Source: Streptococcus suis
Lineage (GTDB): Bacteria; Bacillota; Bacilli; Lactobacillales; Streptococcaceae
Reading direction: 5' to 3'
Length of the DNA stretch: 64,000 nt
NCBI RefSeq assembly: GCF_016743335.1
Contig: NZ_WCJE01000006.1
Coordinates: 1-64,000, forward strand
In this document: piece after piece, positions 14,807 through 24,988 of the stretch
Layout: each line of letters opens with the position of its first letter
Numbering within the stretch: the first letter of the stretch is position 1
Notes under the pieces: model-generated
Seen by the model: the letters and a program-made list of their open reading frames with translations, nothing else
Databases searched by the model: none
Told to the model about the DNA's origin: nothing
Position numbers and translations under genes: made by a program

Positions 14807-16543
14807 ATGCGATTAGTTTGGACCTATTTGAAAAAATACCCTAAGTGGATTGCCTTAGACTTGTTGGGGGCCTTCTTGTTTGTAGTGGTAAACTTGGGCT
14901 TGCCGACATTTTTGGCAAGAATGATTGACCAAGGGATTACAAAAAACAATGTTGGACAGCTTTACTACTGGGCAGGAATGATGGGATTGATTGTCCTGCT
15001 CGGTATTGTTGGCCGAGTGACACTTGCCTATGCAGCTGGAAAATTGACTACAAATATCGTCAAAGATATTCGAAATGATCTGTATGAGAAAATTCAGGAC
15101 TATTCTCATCATGAATATGAGCAGATTGGTGTCTCTTCTCTAGTTGCTCGTATGACAAATGATGCTTTTGTTCTCATGCAATTCTCTGAAATGGTGTTGA
15201 AACTAGGTATTATTACACCCTTGATGATGATTGCTTCTGTCATCATGACCTTGGTAACCAGTCCGAGCTTGGCCTGGACAGTAGCAGTAGCCATGCCATT
15301 TTTGGTTTTCGTCATTTTTTATGTAGCTACTAAAACTCGTCCTCTTTCTGAAAAACAACAGAAACGATTGGACACCATTAACCAGTATGTTCGTGAAAAT
15401 CTCATGGGCTTACGTGTCATTCGTGCCTTTACTCGTGAGGAGTTTCAAGAGGAGCGCTTTGAGTCGGTCAATGAGGAATATACCGATATTTCCAAAAAGC
15501 TCTTTAATCTGACTGGATTGACAGAGCCTCTCTTTGTCCAGATTATCATTGCTATGATTGTGGCCATTGTCTGGTTTGCTTTGGAACCCTTGAAAACAGG
15601 CAGTCTGCAAATCGGTGATTTAGTAGCCTTTATCGAATATAGTTTCCACGCGCTTTTCTCATTCTTGCTCTTTGCCAACTTGTTTAACATGTATCCACGT
15701 ATGTCGGTATCGAGCCAACGGATTCAGGAAGTGCTAGATATGCCCATTTCCATTTCTAAGAATGAAGAAGGTATTACTGAAACTGATACTCGTGGCTATT
15801 TGGAGTTTGAAAATGTGACTTTTGCCTACCCTGGTGAGACCGAGTCGCCTGTATTGCACAATATTTCCTTCAAAGCCAAGCCTGGTGAAACCATTGCCTT
15901 TATCGGTTCGACTGGTTCTGGTAAGTCTTCCTTGGTCAACTTGATTCCACGTTTCTATGATGTGACACTTGGTCGTATCTTGGTGGACGGTGTGGATGTC
16001 AGACGCTACAATCTAAAGGCACTCCGCAGCAAGATTGGCTTTATTCCGCAGAAAGCTCTGCTATTTACCGGAACTATCGCGGAAAACTTAAAGTACGGTA
16101 AGATAGATGCTAGTCTTGCAGAACTTCATGATGCGACGGATGTGGCTCAGGCTAAGGAGTTTATCGAGAGTAAGGAAGAAAAATTCGACACCCATCTAGC
16201 TGAGGGCGGAAGCAACCTGTCAGGCGGGCAAAAGCAACGTTTGTCCATTGCACGTGCTATTGTGAAGCAGCCGAATATTTACATTTTTGATGATTCTTTC
16301 TCAGCCTTGGATTATAAGACGGATGCAATTTTGCGGAGTCGTTTGAAGGAAGTGACGGAAAATGCGACGGTGCTAATTGTGGCACAACGTGTCGGAACCA
16401 TTATGGATGCCGACCAGATCATCGTGCTGAACGAAGGTGAAATCGTTGGCCGCGGCACCCACAATGAATTGATGGAAAGCAATGAGATTTATCGAGAAAT
16501 CGCCAATTCTCAGCTTAACCGTCAATCGTTAACAGAAGAATAG
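14807..16543 (+). CDS. ABC exporter subunit with degenerate catalytic site
   Basis: The 578-residue half-transporter has an N-terminal six-helix membrane domain (about 1-310) and a C-terminal ATPase. Walker A is GSTGSGKSS and the signature is LSGGQKQR. Walker B reads IYIFDDS, with Asp in place of the catalytic Glu. This is the pattern of the non-catalytic partner in heterodimeric exporters such as LmrCD, EfrCD or PatAB. It is coupled to the next gene (8-bp gap with AGGAGG). The substrate is unknown; drug or lipid export is plausible. Confidence 0.88.
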   Translation: MRLVWTYLKKYPKWIALDLLGAFLFVVVNLGLPTFLARMIDQGITKNNVGQLYYWAGMMGLIVLLGIVGRVTLAYAAGKLTTNIVKDIRNDLYEKIQDYSHHEYEQIGVSSLVARMTNDAFVLMQFSEMVLKLGIITPLMMIASVIMTLVTSPSLAWTVAVAMPFLVFVIFYVATKTRPLSEKQQKRLDTINQYVRENLMGLRVIRAFTREEFQEERFESVNEEYTDISKKLFNLTGLTEPLFVQIIIAMIVAIVWFALEPLKTGSLQIGDLVAFIEYSFHALFSFLLFANLFNMYPRMSVSSQRIQEVLDMPISISKNEEGITETDTRGYLEFENVTFAYPGETESPVLHNISFKAKPGETIAFIGSTGSGKSSLVNLIPRFYDVTLGRILVDGVDVRRYNLKALRSKIGFIPQKALLFTGTIAENLKYGKIDASLAELHDATDVAQAKEFIESKEEKFDTHLAEGGSNLSGGQKQRLSIARAIVKQPNIYIFDDSFSALDYKTDAILRSRLKEVTENATVLIVAQRVGTIMDADQIIVLNEGEIVGRGTHNELMESNEIYREIANSQLNRQSLTEE

Positions 16544-16551
16544 GAGGAATT

Positions 16552-18360
16552 ATGAAGAATAGATCAGTATTTACCCGTGTTTGGGACTATTTGCGTCGTT
16601 ACAAATCTTCTGTATTTTTAGCCGTTTTTCTAAAGACCATTAGCGCAGTTATGAATGCCTTAGAACCCTTTGTACTGGGACTAATCATTACAGAATTGAC
16701 CAAGAATCTGTTGGACATGGCAAATGGAGTAGAAGGAGCGCAGATTAACTATTCCTACATTGCCATCATGCTTGCCATCTATGCCCTTCGCGCCCTTCTA
16801 TATGAAATCGGTACCTACGGTTCTAACTATTTTATGACCAAGGCAGTGCAGGGAGCAACTAAGGAACTACGTCAGGATTTGAGCCACAAAATTAACAAGA
16901 TTCCAGTGTCTTATTTTGACAAGCACCAGTATGGTGATTTACTCGGGCGTTTTACAAGCGATGTGGAGACTGTTTCAAACGCCCTGCAACAAAGTTTTCT
17001 CCAGTTAGTCAATGCCGTTCTGACCCTCTCTCTAGCCATTTTCATGTGTTTCTGGTTGGATGTATCCCTAGCACTTGTAGTCGTAACCTTGGTTCCAGTG
17101 ACCTATTTTGGTTCTAAGTTTGTCATGGGTAAATCCCAGCCATATTTCAAGCAGCAAGCTGATGCCCTAGGTCGTTTGAACGGCTTTGTCCAAGAAAATC
17201 TGACTGGTTTTAACGTTCTCAAACTTTACGGCCGTGAAGAAATTTCTACAGAAGAGTTTCGCCAGATTACCGCAGATTTGCAGAAAGTTGGTTTCAAGGC
17301 TAGTTTCATGTCTGGTTTGCTCATGCCCCTGGTACACGGCTTCTCAAACATCGCCTATGTAGTCGTTGCACTGCTATCTGGATTGAAAGTTCTTGCAGGT
17401 ACATTGACGGTCGGTAATATGCAGGCCTTCGTCCAATACGTCTGGCAGATTTCTCAGCCAGTCCAAACCTTGACCCAGTTGGCACCACAGTTGCAGTCTG
17501 CCAAATCCTCCCTTGAACGCATCTTTTCAGTCTTAGATGAGCTTGATGAAGAAGACGCCAATGCACTAGAGTTGACAGAAAGTCTGACAGGACAAGTCAG
17601 CTTTGAACAGGTTGAATTTGGCTATTCAGAAGATAAGCCGCTTATCCGTAACTTTAATCTGGATGTTCAACCCGGTGAGATGGTGGCCATCGTTGGACCA
17701 ACGGGGGCTGGTAAGACTACCCTCATCAACCTTCTCATGCGTTTCTATGATGTCACATCAGGTGCTATCAAGGTAGATGGGCAGGATATTCGAAATCTTT
17801 CACGTCAATCCTACCGTAGTCAATTTGGTATGGTCTTGCAGGATGCTTGGCTCTATGAAGGGACCATCAAGGAAAACCTGCGTTTTGGACGTCTGGATGC
17901 GACAGATGAGGAAATTGTGGAGGCTGCTAAAGCTGCCAACGTTGACCACTTTATCCGTACCCTGCCTGGCGGTTATAATATGGAAATGAACCAGGAATCC
18001 AGCAATATTTCCCAAGGTCAGAAACAGCTTTTGACTATTGCGCGTGCCTTGTTGGCGGATCCTGCTATTCTGATTCTTGACGAAGCGACTTCCTCAGTTG
18101 ATACCCGTTTGGAACTCTTGATTCAAAAGGCCATGAAACGGTTGATGAAAGGGCGGACAAGTTTCGTCATCGCACACCGCTTATCAACTATTCAGGAAGC
18201 TGATAAGATTTTGGTCTTGAAAGATGGACAGATTATCGAACAAGGTAACCATGAAAGTCTTTTGGCAGACAAAGGTTTCTATTATAATCTTTATCAAAGT
18301 CAGTTTAGTCAATCTAATACTCTTCGAAAATCAAAAGCAGACGTTGTTGCCTTGATTTGA
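16552..18360 (+). CDS. ABC exporter subunit with consensus Walker B
   Basis: The 602-residue partner has six membrane helices (about 1-330) and an ATPase with Walker A GPTGAGKTT and Walker B ILILDEATS, the catalytic Glu present. Its signature motif is altered to ISQGQKQ, which complements the partner's defect: one site is canonical, one degenerate. The last 14 residues (from NTLRKSK) are encoded by the start of a BOX-like element at 18317, so the natural C-terminus probably ended soon after SQFSQS. Confidence 0.88.
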   Translation: MKNRSVFTRVWDYLRRYKSSVFLAVFLKTISAVMNALEPFVLGLIITELTKNLLDMANGVEGAQINYSYIAIMLAIYALRALLYEIGTYGSNYFMTKAVQGATKELRQDLSHKINKIPVSYFDKHQYGDLLGRFTSDVETVSNALQQSFLQLVNAVLTLSLAIFMCFWLDVSLALVVVTLVPVTYFGSKFVMGKSQPYFKQQADALGRLNGFVQENLTGFNVLKLYGREEISTEEFRQITADLQKVGFKASFMSGLLMPLVHGFSNIAYVVVALLSGLKVLAGTLTVGNMQAFVQYVWQISQPVQTLTQLAPQLQSAKSSLERIFSVLDELDEEDANALELTESLTGQVSFEQVEFGYSEDKPLIRNFNLDVQPGEMVAIVGPTGAGKTTLINLLMRFYDVTSGAIKVDGQDIRNLSRQSYRSQFGMVLQDAWLYEGTIKENLRFGRLDATDEEIVEAAKAANVDHFIRTLPGGYNMEMNQESSNISQGQKQLLTIARALLADPAILILDEATSSVDTRLELLIQKAMKRLMKGRTSFVIAHRLSTIQEADKILVLKDGQIIEQGNHESLLADKGFYYNLYQSQFSQSNTLRKSKADVVALI

Positions 18361-18525
18361 TGAGTGAAAAGATCCTGTGGATTTTTTCAGCCTACTACCT
18401 GAAGACGCGAAAGCAGTAGGGGGACTATCTGCTCTTGGAGAAGCGAACTTTGTTCGCTCTATTTCCAACCTCCAAAGGCTCCCCAAACCTTTGGAGCTAG
18501 CCTGATTTTGATTTTCATTGAGTAT
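18317..18525. repeat. BOX-like element (209 bp)
   Basis: Starts ATACTCTTCGAAAATCAAA and ends TGATTTTCATTGAGTAT, the paired termini typical of streptococcal BOX elements. The interior has further hairpins (GAAGCGAACTTTGTTCGCTC; CCAAAGGCTCCCCAAACCTTTGG). It overlaps the end of the ABC subunit gene by 44 bp. Confidence 0.85.
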
Positions 18526-18535
18526 ACATAAAACG

Positions 18536-18561
18536 AACTCCCTTGTCAGTGACAGGGAGTT
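18536..18561. terminator. Bidirectional terminator
   Basis: AACTCCCTTGTCA/TGACAGGGAGTT stem between convergent genes, with T runs on both sides. Confidence 0.75.
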
Positions 18562-18585
18562 TTCTCATATGCATGTTTGTGAAAA

Positions 18586-19509
18586 TTAATAGGAAATTTC
18601 GGATAATAGTCCCTCAGCGGTAGTGGTTGGGAGGATGCGGACACGATTGAGAGTCAGTAATCCGTCACTAGCAGAGGCCAAGCCGTTGTTAGTAGTCACA
18701 CCAAGTTTGTAGCCAGCTTGTTCAGTTAAGGCTACTGTATCTGCTGAGTATCGTCCACCAGGGTAGGCGATAGCGATGGTTTCCTGATTTAATTGGCTGT
18801 CAAGATAGGCTTTAGAGGAAGTAAGTTCATTTGTTTGATCCTCGATAGAACTATACTCTAAATCAGGGTGGTTGACGGTATGCCCTTGGAAGGAGAGCCC
18901 TGCGGTCTGCATTTCCTTGATTTGTTCAAGAGTAAGGTGCCCTGCTTGTCCATATTCAGTAAATCCTGTAATGACATTGTTGGTTGCCTTCATTTGATAT
19001 TGCTTAAGCAATGGGTAGGCATAACTATAAAAATCCCAGAGGCTATCGTCAAAGGTTAGCCAGACAACCTTTTTGCCAGCAGGAAGGACATTTTCTGTCA
19101 ATACTTTATAAGCCTCTTCAGGTGATAAAGTATAGTAACCTGCATCTTGCAATGCTTTCAGATGACTTTCGAAAGTCGTTGGATCTACGATAAGATTCGC
19201 ATTAGCTTCTTCCTCAGGAGCCATTACGTGAATGGCATGATACATGAGGATTGGAAGTCTGATAGGTTCAGTTTGTTGTTCCCAAATGATTTCAGTTTGT
19301 ACTTCACTACTTTCTGAAGTCATAACACTCGAACTGGTTGTTGTCTCTACCGTTGAAGCTTTGGAATCATTTTGCTGCTTAGAAGGCTGTTTTAGAAAGA
19401 TTAGAAAAATAGATAGTAGAGTCACTACTAATAATGCGATACCAAGTAGCATTGGCACAAGTTGTTTCTTTTGTGTGCGGCTTCGACGAGCTCTTCTTGA
19501 ATGTTTCAT
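18586..19509 (-). CDS. Membrane-anchored polysaccharide deacetylase (CE4)
   Basis: The 307-residue protein has a basic N-terminus, one membrane anchor (about residues 17-40), a Ser/Thr-rich linker (40-75) and a CE4 NodB-like domain. Motifs seen are LTFDDS (usually TFDDG), GHTVNHP for metal-binding His, and AYPGGRY. CE4 enzymes in streptococci deacetylate peptidoglycan GlcNAc or other wall glycans, aiding lysozyme resistance; which substrate is used here is inferred only. The RBS CGGAG precedes the ATG. It is divergent from hom, with overlapping promoters. Confidence 0.85.
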   Translation of the reverse strand: MKHSRRARRSRTQKKQLVPMLLGIALLVVTLLSIFLIFLKQPSKQQNDSKASTVETTTSSSVMTSESSEVQTEIIWEQQTEPIRLPILMYHAIHVMAPEEEANANLIVDPTTFESHLKALQDAGYYTLSPEEAYKVLTENVLPAGKKVVWLTFDDSLWDFYSYAYPLLKQYQMKATNNVITGFTEYGQAGHLTLEQIKEMQTAGLSFQGHTVNHPDLEYSSIEDQTNELTSSKAYLDSQLNQETIAIAYPGGRYSADTVALTEQAGYKLGVTTNNGLASASDGLLTLNRVRILPTTTAEGLLSEISY

Positions 19510-19555
19510 TATCTTATCTCCGTAATCATATATTAAAACAATTATAACAAATTTT

Positions 19556-19585
19556 TTGCCAAATAGTCAGAATATTTGTTATAAT
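19556..19585 (+). promoter_or_regulatory. Promoter of hom-thrB
   Basis: -35 TTGCCA (19556-19561), 18-bp spacer, -10 TATAAT (19580-19585). On the other strand TATAAT at 19540-19545 could serve the deacetylase gene. Confidence 0.7.
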
Positions 19586-19613
19586 GGGAGAAATACATTT
19601 TAAAGGAGAGCAC

Positions 19614-20900
19614 ATGGTAGTTAAGATAGGATTATTAGGATTTGGAACCGTTGCGAGTGGTGTGCCATTTTTGTTAGAAGAAAATCAGGAAAAAATAGAG
19701 AAAGCCGCGCATGATAGTATTGAAGTTGCTAAGGTTTTGGTCAAGGATGAAGCAGAAAAAGACCGTCTCTTGGCTGCAGGTCATGACTATCATTTTGTGA
19801 CAAATATTGACGAGATTTTAGCTGATGAGGAAATTGCCATCGTCGTTGAGCTGATGGGACGTATTGAGCCAGCAAAAACATTTATTACACGTGCCTTGGA
19901 AGCAGGCAAGCATATTGTAACAGCCAATAAGGATTTACTTGCTGTTCATGGTGGCGAATTGCGTGCCTTGGCTGAAGAGAAAGGTCTTGCTCTTTATTAT
20001 GAAGCTGCAGTTGCAGGTGGTATTCCAATCTTGCGTACCTTGGTTAACTCATTGGCTGCTGATAAGGTGACTCGTATCCTCGGTGTATTGAATGGTACTT
20101 CAAACTTCATGTTGACTAAGATGGTTGATGAAGGCTGGACTTACGAAAAAGCTCTTCAAACAGCACAGGAACTTGGTTATGCAGAATCTGACCCAACAAA
20201 TGACGTTGAGGGGATTGATGCGGCTTACAAGGCTGTTATCCTCAGTCAATTTGCTTTCGGGATGACAGTTGATTTTGAACACGTAGCACACAAGGGGATT
20301 TCAAATATCACGCCAGAAGATGTAGCAGTGGCACAAGAGTTGGGCTATGTCATCAAACTTGTGGGTGATATTCAAGAGACTACCTCTGGTATTGCTGCCG
20401 AAGTATCTCCAACCTTCCTACCGAAAAATCATCCACTTGCAAGCGTGAATGGTGTGATGAATGCTGTATTTGTCGAATCTATCGGCATCGGCCAGTCTAT
20501 GTACTATGGACCGGGCGCTGGGCAAAAACCGACTGCAACAAGTGTTATGGCTGACATTATTCGTATCGTTCGTCGCTTGAAAGACAATACTATCGGCAAA
20601 GCCTTCAATGAATATAGTCGCCCACTTCAATTGGCAGCCCCAAGCGATGTGAAAAGCGAATATTATTTCTCAATTGATGCGCCTGATAAAAATGGAAAAA
20701 TGCTTCGTTTAGCAGAAATCTTCAATTCTGAAGAAATTTCCTTCAAGCAAATTCTGCAACAAGCTGCAGATGGAGAAACAGCTCGCCTAGTGATTGTGAC
20801 CCATGAAATGAGTAAGACTCAGTTGGAAAATGTAACAGACAAATTGAGTAAAGAAACAGACTTTACTGTCTTAAATACCTTTAAAGTACTGGGAGAATAA
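19614..20900 (+). CDS. hom: Homoserine dehydrogenase
   Basis: Hom reduces aspartate semialdehyde to homoserine for threonine and methionine. The 428-residue protein has the NAD(P)-binding start [14 protein letters not shown], the catalytic domain ([26 protein letters not shown]) and a C-terminal ACT domain (from about residue 350). The start at 19614 follows AAAGGAG; the ten-codon upstream extension starts inside the -10 box. thrB follows after 3 bp. Confidence 0.97.
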   Translation: MVVKIGLLGFGTVASGVPFLLEENQEKIEKAAHDSIEVAKVLVKDEAEKDRLLAAGHDYHFVTNIDEILADEEIAIVVELMGRIEPAKTFITRALEAGKHIVTANKDLLAVHGGELRALAEEKGLALYYEAAVAGGIPILRTLVNSLAADKVTRILGVLNGTSNFMLTKMVDEGWTYEKALQTAQELGYAESDPTNDVEGIDAAYKAVILSQFAFGMTVDFEHVAHKGISNITPEDVAVAQELGYVIKLVGDIQETTSGIAAEVSPTFLPKNHPLASVNGVMNAVFVESIGIGQSMYYGPGAGQKPTATSVMADIIRIVRRLKDNTIGKAFNEYSRPLQLAAPSDVKSEYYFSIDAPDKNGKMLRLAEIFNSEEISFKQILQQAADGETARLVIVTHEMSKTQLENVTDKLSKETDFTVLNTFKVLGE

Positions 20901-20903
20901 GCA

Positions 20904-21764
20904 ATGAAAATTATTATTCCAGCAACTTCAGCTAATATCGGTCCAGGATTTGATTCAGTAGGTGTTGCCCTTTCGAAATATCTAACGATTGAAGTATTTG
21001 AAGAGACTGATGAATGGGTGATTGAGCACAATCTTGAACATGTTCCATCAGACAAGAACAATCTTTTGATCAAGACAGCTTTAAAGATTGAAAAAGGATT
21101 GCAGCCTCATCGTATCAGAATGATTAGTGACATTCCCTTGGCACGTGGTTTGGGTTCATCCAGTTCCGTTATCGTAGCTGGTATCGAATTGGCTAATCAA
21201 TTAGCAGGTTTGAATATGACAGCGGATGAAAAATTGCTCAAAGCTACAGAAATTGAAGGACATCCTGATAATGTAGCCCCAGCGATTTTTGGTAATTTAG
21301 TCATCTCTAGCTATGTTAATAAGAGAGTACAGGCAGTTGTAACAGAATTCCCAGAAGCAAGTTTTGTTGCCTTTATTCCAAACTACCCACTGCGTACGGT
21401 TGAAAGCCGAGGTGTACTGCCTTCTCAGATGGGGTACAAGAAAGCAGTGGCTGCTAGTGCCATTGCAAACGTTGCTGTTGCCAGTTTGATGGCAGGTGAT
21501 CTTGAAAAAGCTGGGAAAGCAATTCAGTCAGACATGTTCCATGAACCGTTTCGTCAGCTACTTGTTAAGGAGTTTTGTCCAATCAAGCAAACTGCACAGG
21601 AGTTGGGAGCCTATGCAACCTACTTATCAGGTGCCGGTCCAACAGTGATGGTATTAGCGCCCAAAGATAGGGAGGACGCTATTGTTCTAGCATTAGAGGA
21701 ACTAAATCTAGACGGAACTGTCCACCGCCTTCAAGTAGATACCAAAGGGATTGCTATTGTATAG
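20904..21764 (+). CDS. thrB: Homoserine kinase
   Basis: ThrB phosphorylates homoserine. The 286-residue GHMP kinase has the start [17 protein letters not shown], the ATP loop [12 protein letters not shown] (about 82-93) and the C-terminal GAGPTVMVL. It forms an operon with hom. A terminator follows at 21811. Confidence 0.96.
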   Translation: MKIIIPATSANIGPGFDSVGVALSKYLTIEVFEETDEWVIEHNLEHVPSDKNNLLIKTALKIEKGLQPHRIRMISDIPLARGLGSSSSVIVAGIELANQLAGLNMTADEKLLKATEIEGHPDNVAPAIFGNLVISSYVNKRVQAVVTEFPEASFVAFIPNYPLRTVESRGVLPSQMGYKKAVAASAIANVAVASLMAGDLEKAGKAIQSDMFHEPFRQLLVKEFCPIKQTAQELGAYATYLSGAGPTVMVLAPKDREDAIVLALEELNLDGTVHRLQVDTKGIAIV

Positions 21765-21810
21765 ATAGTGAGAATCTATCATTTGCAAAACTAAACATGT
21801 TTATTTTATT

Positions 21811-21859
21811 GGAGTTCGCCATCGCTACTATATGCGGTAGGAAGGGAACTCCTTTTTTT
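21811..21859 (+). terminator. Terminator after thrB
   Basis: GGAGTTC/GAACTCC ends with an inner CGC/GCG hairpin, followed by seven T. Confidence 0.8.
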
Positions 21860-21998
21860 GTGCATTCCATTCTCCAATTCAAAATATTGGGGCAAATTAA
21901 TTTGGCTTGTGAAAGTATTTTTGTTGAATTTTATTCGTTTTCTCCTGTAATTTTTGGTATAATAAATCCTGTATATCTTAAATTGAAATGAGAAGGTT

Positions 21999-22904
21999 AT
22001 GAAAGATAAAATTAGGCTTGAATTAGAAGGCATCGATATCCGATTCGATGAGCCTTTAAAAGAATATACCTATACAAAAGTAGGAGGAGCTGTTGATTAT
22101 CTAGCTTTTCCGCGGAATCGTTACGAGATTGTTCGTATAGTAGAATTTGCTAAACGCGAAGGTATTCCATGGCAAGTATTAGGAAATTCAAGTAATATCA
22201 TTGTCCGAGATGGCGGTATTCGTGGTTTTGTTATCCGTATGGATAAACTTAACTCTGTTACTGTATCAGGATACACCATTGAAGCAGAAGCAGGTGCCAA
22301 TCTGATTGAAACGACAAAAGTCGCACTTTTCCATTCTTTATCAGGATTTGAATTTGCTTGTGGTATTCCGGGAAGTATTGGTGGTGCTGTCTATATGAAT
22401 GCAGGTGCTTACGGAGGTGAAGTGGCACACATTCTAGTTTCAGCGCAGATTTTGACTCCTGCAGGTTATGTTGAAACATTGGACAATCGTGTGTTACGAT
22501 TTGGCTACCGTTCTTCTATTTTGCAGGAAAACGGTGCGATTGTTTTGTCTGCTAAATTTGCCCTCAAGCCAGGAAATCATACGGTTATTCAACAAGAAAT
22601 GGCTCGTTTGACACATTTACGCGAGCTCAAGCAACCTTTGGAATATCCATCTTGTGGTTCAGTCTTCAAACGTCCACTTGGTCACTTCGCAGGTCAGTTG
22701 ATTATGGAAGCTGGTTTGAAAGGCTACCGTATTGGTGGTGTTGAAGTATCTGAAAAACACGCAGGTTTTATGGTCAATGTCGACAATGGTACAGCAAAGG
22801 ATTATGAAAATCTGATTGCACATGTGATTGATGTTGTTGAAAAATCTTCAGGCATTACGCTGGAGAGAGAGGTGCGTATTATCGGCGACCCATCTGATAC
22901 ATAG
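21999..22904 (+). CDS. murB: UDP-N-acetylenolpyruvoylglucosamine reductase
   Basis: MurB is the flavin enzyme that makes UDP-MurNAc. The 301-residue protein has the FAD-binding region ([30 protein letters not shown]), the catalytic block [20 protein letters not shown] and the C-terminal HAGFMVN. TATAAT at 21958-21963 serves as -10. The TAG stop overlaps the first base pairs of a 100-bp inverted-repeat element (22903). murB next to potABCD is an arrangement also known in pneumococcus. Confidence 0.97.
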   Translation: MKDKIRLELEGIDIRFDEPLKEYTYTKVGGAVDYLAFPRNRYEIVRIVEFAKREGIPWQVLGNSSNIIVRDGGIRGFVIRMDKLNSVTVSGYTIEAEAGANLIETTKVALFHSLSGFEFACGIPGSIGGAVYMNAGAYGGEVAHILVSAQILTPAGYVETLDNRVLRFGYRSSILQENGAIVLSAKFALKPGNHTVIQQEMARLTHLRELKQPLEYPSCGSVFKRPLGHFAGQLIMEAGLKGYRIGGVEVSEKHAGFMVNVDNGTAKDYENLIAHVIDVVEKSSGITLEREVRIIGDPSDT

Positions 22905-23002
22905 TCTTTCAGTTTATCTTTTATTACGTCGTTAACTCGCTTTGCCGTACTTCAGTACTGTCTGCAGCTCGTTGCCTAGTACTAAAAGCAAACTGAAAGA
23001 CT
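22903..23002. repeat. BOX-like inverted repeat between murB and potA
   Basis: Perfect 13-bp arms AGTCTTTCAGTTT (22903-22915) and AAACTGAAAGACT (22990-23002) flank a core (TACGTCGTTAACTCGC... GTTGCCTAGTA) that resembles BOX cores elsewhere in the window. The left arm includes AG of the murB stop codon. It may act as terminator or attenuator for pot. Confidence 0.7.
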
Positions 23003-23049
23003 AAACTCTAGCCATTAGGCTCTTACAAAAAAGAAGGAATTTATGAGAA

Positions 23050-24204
23050 TTGAAAAAGCCAATTATTGAATTTAAGAACGTTTCAAAAGTATTTGAAGAC
23101 AGTGGAACAACTGTATTGAAGGATATTAGTTTTGAATTGGAAGAGGGGAAATTTTATACCCTTTTAGGAGCTTCTGGTTCAGGTAAATCAACGATTTTGA
23201 ACATTATTGCTGGTTTATTGGATGCGAGTTCAGGTGATATTTATCTGGACGGTCAACGGATTAATGATGTTCCAACCAATAAACGGGATGTCCATACTGT
23301 TTTCCAGTCCTATGCCCTTTTCCCACATATGACTGTCTTTGAAAATGTGGCTTTTCCTCTTAAATTACGCAAGGTTGACAAGGCTGAAATCGAACGCCGT
23401 GTGACAGAAGCCTTACAAATGGTCCGACTTTCTGGTTATGAAAATCGTTCCATTCAGAAATTGTCTGGTGGTCAACGCCAGCGGGTTGCTATTGCACGTG
23501 CGATTATCAACCAGCCTCGCGTTGTCTTGCTAGATGAACCACTTTCTGCCCTGGACTTGAAACTGCGGACAGAAATGCAGTACGAACTGCGTGAATTGCA
23601 ACAACGTCTTGGAATTACCTTCGTCTTCGTTACCCATGACCAAGAAGAAGCTCTGGCCATGAGTGACTGGATTTTTGTCATGAACGAAGGCGAGGTTGTT
23701 CAATCTGGAACGCCAGTGGACATTTATGACGAGCCAATCAACCACTTTGTTGCCACATTTATCGGTGAGTCCAATATTCTATCTGGACGTATGATAGAAG
23801 ACTACTTGGTTGAGTTTAATGGCAAACGTTTTGAGGCTGTGGACGGAGGTATGCGTCCAAATGAAGAAGTTGAAGTTGTTATCCGTCCAGAAGACTTGCA
23901 GATTACTCTACCAGAAGAAGGCAAATTGCAGGTAAAAGTAGATACCCAACTCTTCCGTGGGGTTCACTATGAAATCATTGCTTATGATGACCTCGGTAAT
24001 GAGTGGATGATTCACTCTACTCGTAAGGCTATAGTGGGAGAGGTCATCGGTCTGGACTTTGAGCCAGAAGATATCCATATCATGCGCCTCAATGAAACGG
24101 AAGAGGAATTTGATGCCCGTATCGAAGAGTATGTGGAAGTGGAAGAAGTAGAAGATGGCTTGATTAACGCCATTGAGGAGGAACGCAATGAAGAAAACCT
24201 CTAG
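23050..24204 (+). CDS. potA: Spermidine/putrescine ABC transporter ATPase
   Basis: PotA powers polyamine uptake. The 384-residue protein has Walker [10 protein letters not shown] (about 38-46), signature LSGGQRQR, Walker [12 protein letters not shown] and a C-terminal TOBE domain (from about 290). The start is taken as TTG at 23050: the codon two before it is TGA, so no earlier in-frame start exists, and the ATG at 23043 is out of frame (8 codons to a stop). AAGGA lies 12-13 nt upstream. The C-terminus is unusually acidic. Confidence 0.93.
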   Translation: MKKPIIEFKNVSKVFEDSGTTVLKDISFELEEGKFYTLLGASGSGKSTILNIIAGLLDASSGDIYLDGQRINDVPTNKRDVHTVFQSYALFPHMTVFENVAFPLKLRKVDKAEIERRVTEALQMVRLSGYENRSIQKLSGGQRQRVAIARAIINQPRVVLLDEPLSALDLKLRTEMQYELRELQQRLGITFVFVTHDQEEALAMSDWIFVMNEGEVVQSGTPVDIYDEPINHFVATFIGESNILSGRMIEDYLVEFNGKRFEAVDGGMRPNEEVEVVIRPEDLQITLPEEGKLQVKVDTQLFRGVHYEIIAYDDLGNEWMIHSTRKAIVGEVIGLDFEPEDIHIMRLNETEEEFDARIEEYVEVEEVEDGLINAIEEERNEENL

Positions 24205-24988
24205 GCTTTTTGCAATTCCCTATGCCCTATGGGTCTTTCTCTTTGTACTTGCTCCAGTTGCCTTGATTATCTTCAAATCTTTCTTTGATATTCATGGCAA
24301 TTTCACTTTGGCCAATTATCAGACCTATTTTAACTCGCCAAATATGACCTATCTGCGAATGAGTTTTAACTCCATTTTTTACGCAGGTATTATTACTCTG
24401 GTCACGCTTTTGGTTTCCTACCCAACAGCCTATTTCTTGACCAAACTCAAGCATAGACAGCTCTGGCTCATGTTGATTATCTTACCAACCTGGGTCAATC
24501 TTTTGCTGAAAGCCTATGCCTTTATCGGTATTTTTGGACAACACGGCTCTATCAACCAGTTCCTAGAATTTATTGGTCTAGGAGCTCAGCAAATTCTTTT
24601 CACAGATTTCTCCTTTATTGCTGTTGCAGCCTATATCGAGATTCCGTTTATGATTTTGCCGATCTTTAACGCCTTGGATGATTTGGATAAAAACCTAATC
24701 AATGCCAGTCGTGATTTGGGGGCAACTCCTTGGCAGACCTTCACAAAAGTTATTTTTCCTCTTTCCATGAACGGCGTTCGTTCAGGTGTTCAAGCGGTTT
24801 TTATTCCGAGTTTGAGCCTTTTCATGTTGACCCGTTTGATTGGCGGTAACCGAGTGATCACACTTGGTACAGCTATCGAACAACATTTCCTCACAACACA
24901 AAACTGGGGAATGGGCTCAACCATTGGTGTGGTCTTGATTTTAGCCATGCTCTTGATTATGTGGATGACGAAAGAGAGGAAGAAATAA
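24188..24988 (+). CDS. potB: Spermidine/putrescine ABC transporter permease
   Basis: The 266-residue permease has about six membrane helices and the ABC permease EAA loop ([18 protein letters not shown]). The start at 24188 follows GGAGGA inside the potA end, 17 bp before the potA stop, so translation is coupled. It works with PotC, PotA and PotD. Confidence 0.95.
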   Translation: MKKTSRLFAIPYALWVFLFVLAPVALIIFKSFFDIHGNFTLANYQTYFNSPNMTYLRMSFNSIFYAGIITLVTLLVSYPTAYFLTKLKHRQLWLMLIILPTWVNLLLKAYAFIGIFGQHGSINQFLEFIGLGAQQILFTDFSFIAVAAYIEIPFMILPIFNALDDLDKNLINASRDLGATPWQTFTKVIFPLSMNGVRSGVQAVFIPSLSLFMLTRLIGGNRVITLGTAIEQHFLTTQNWGMGSTIGVVLILAMLLIMWMTKERKK

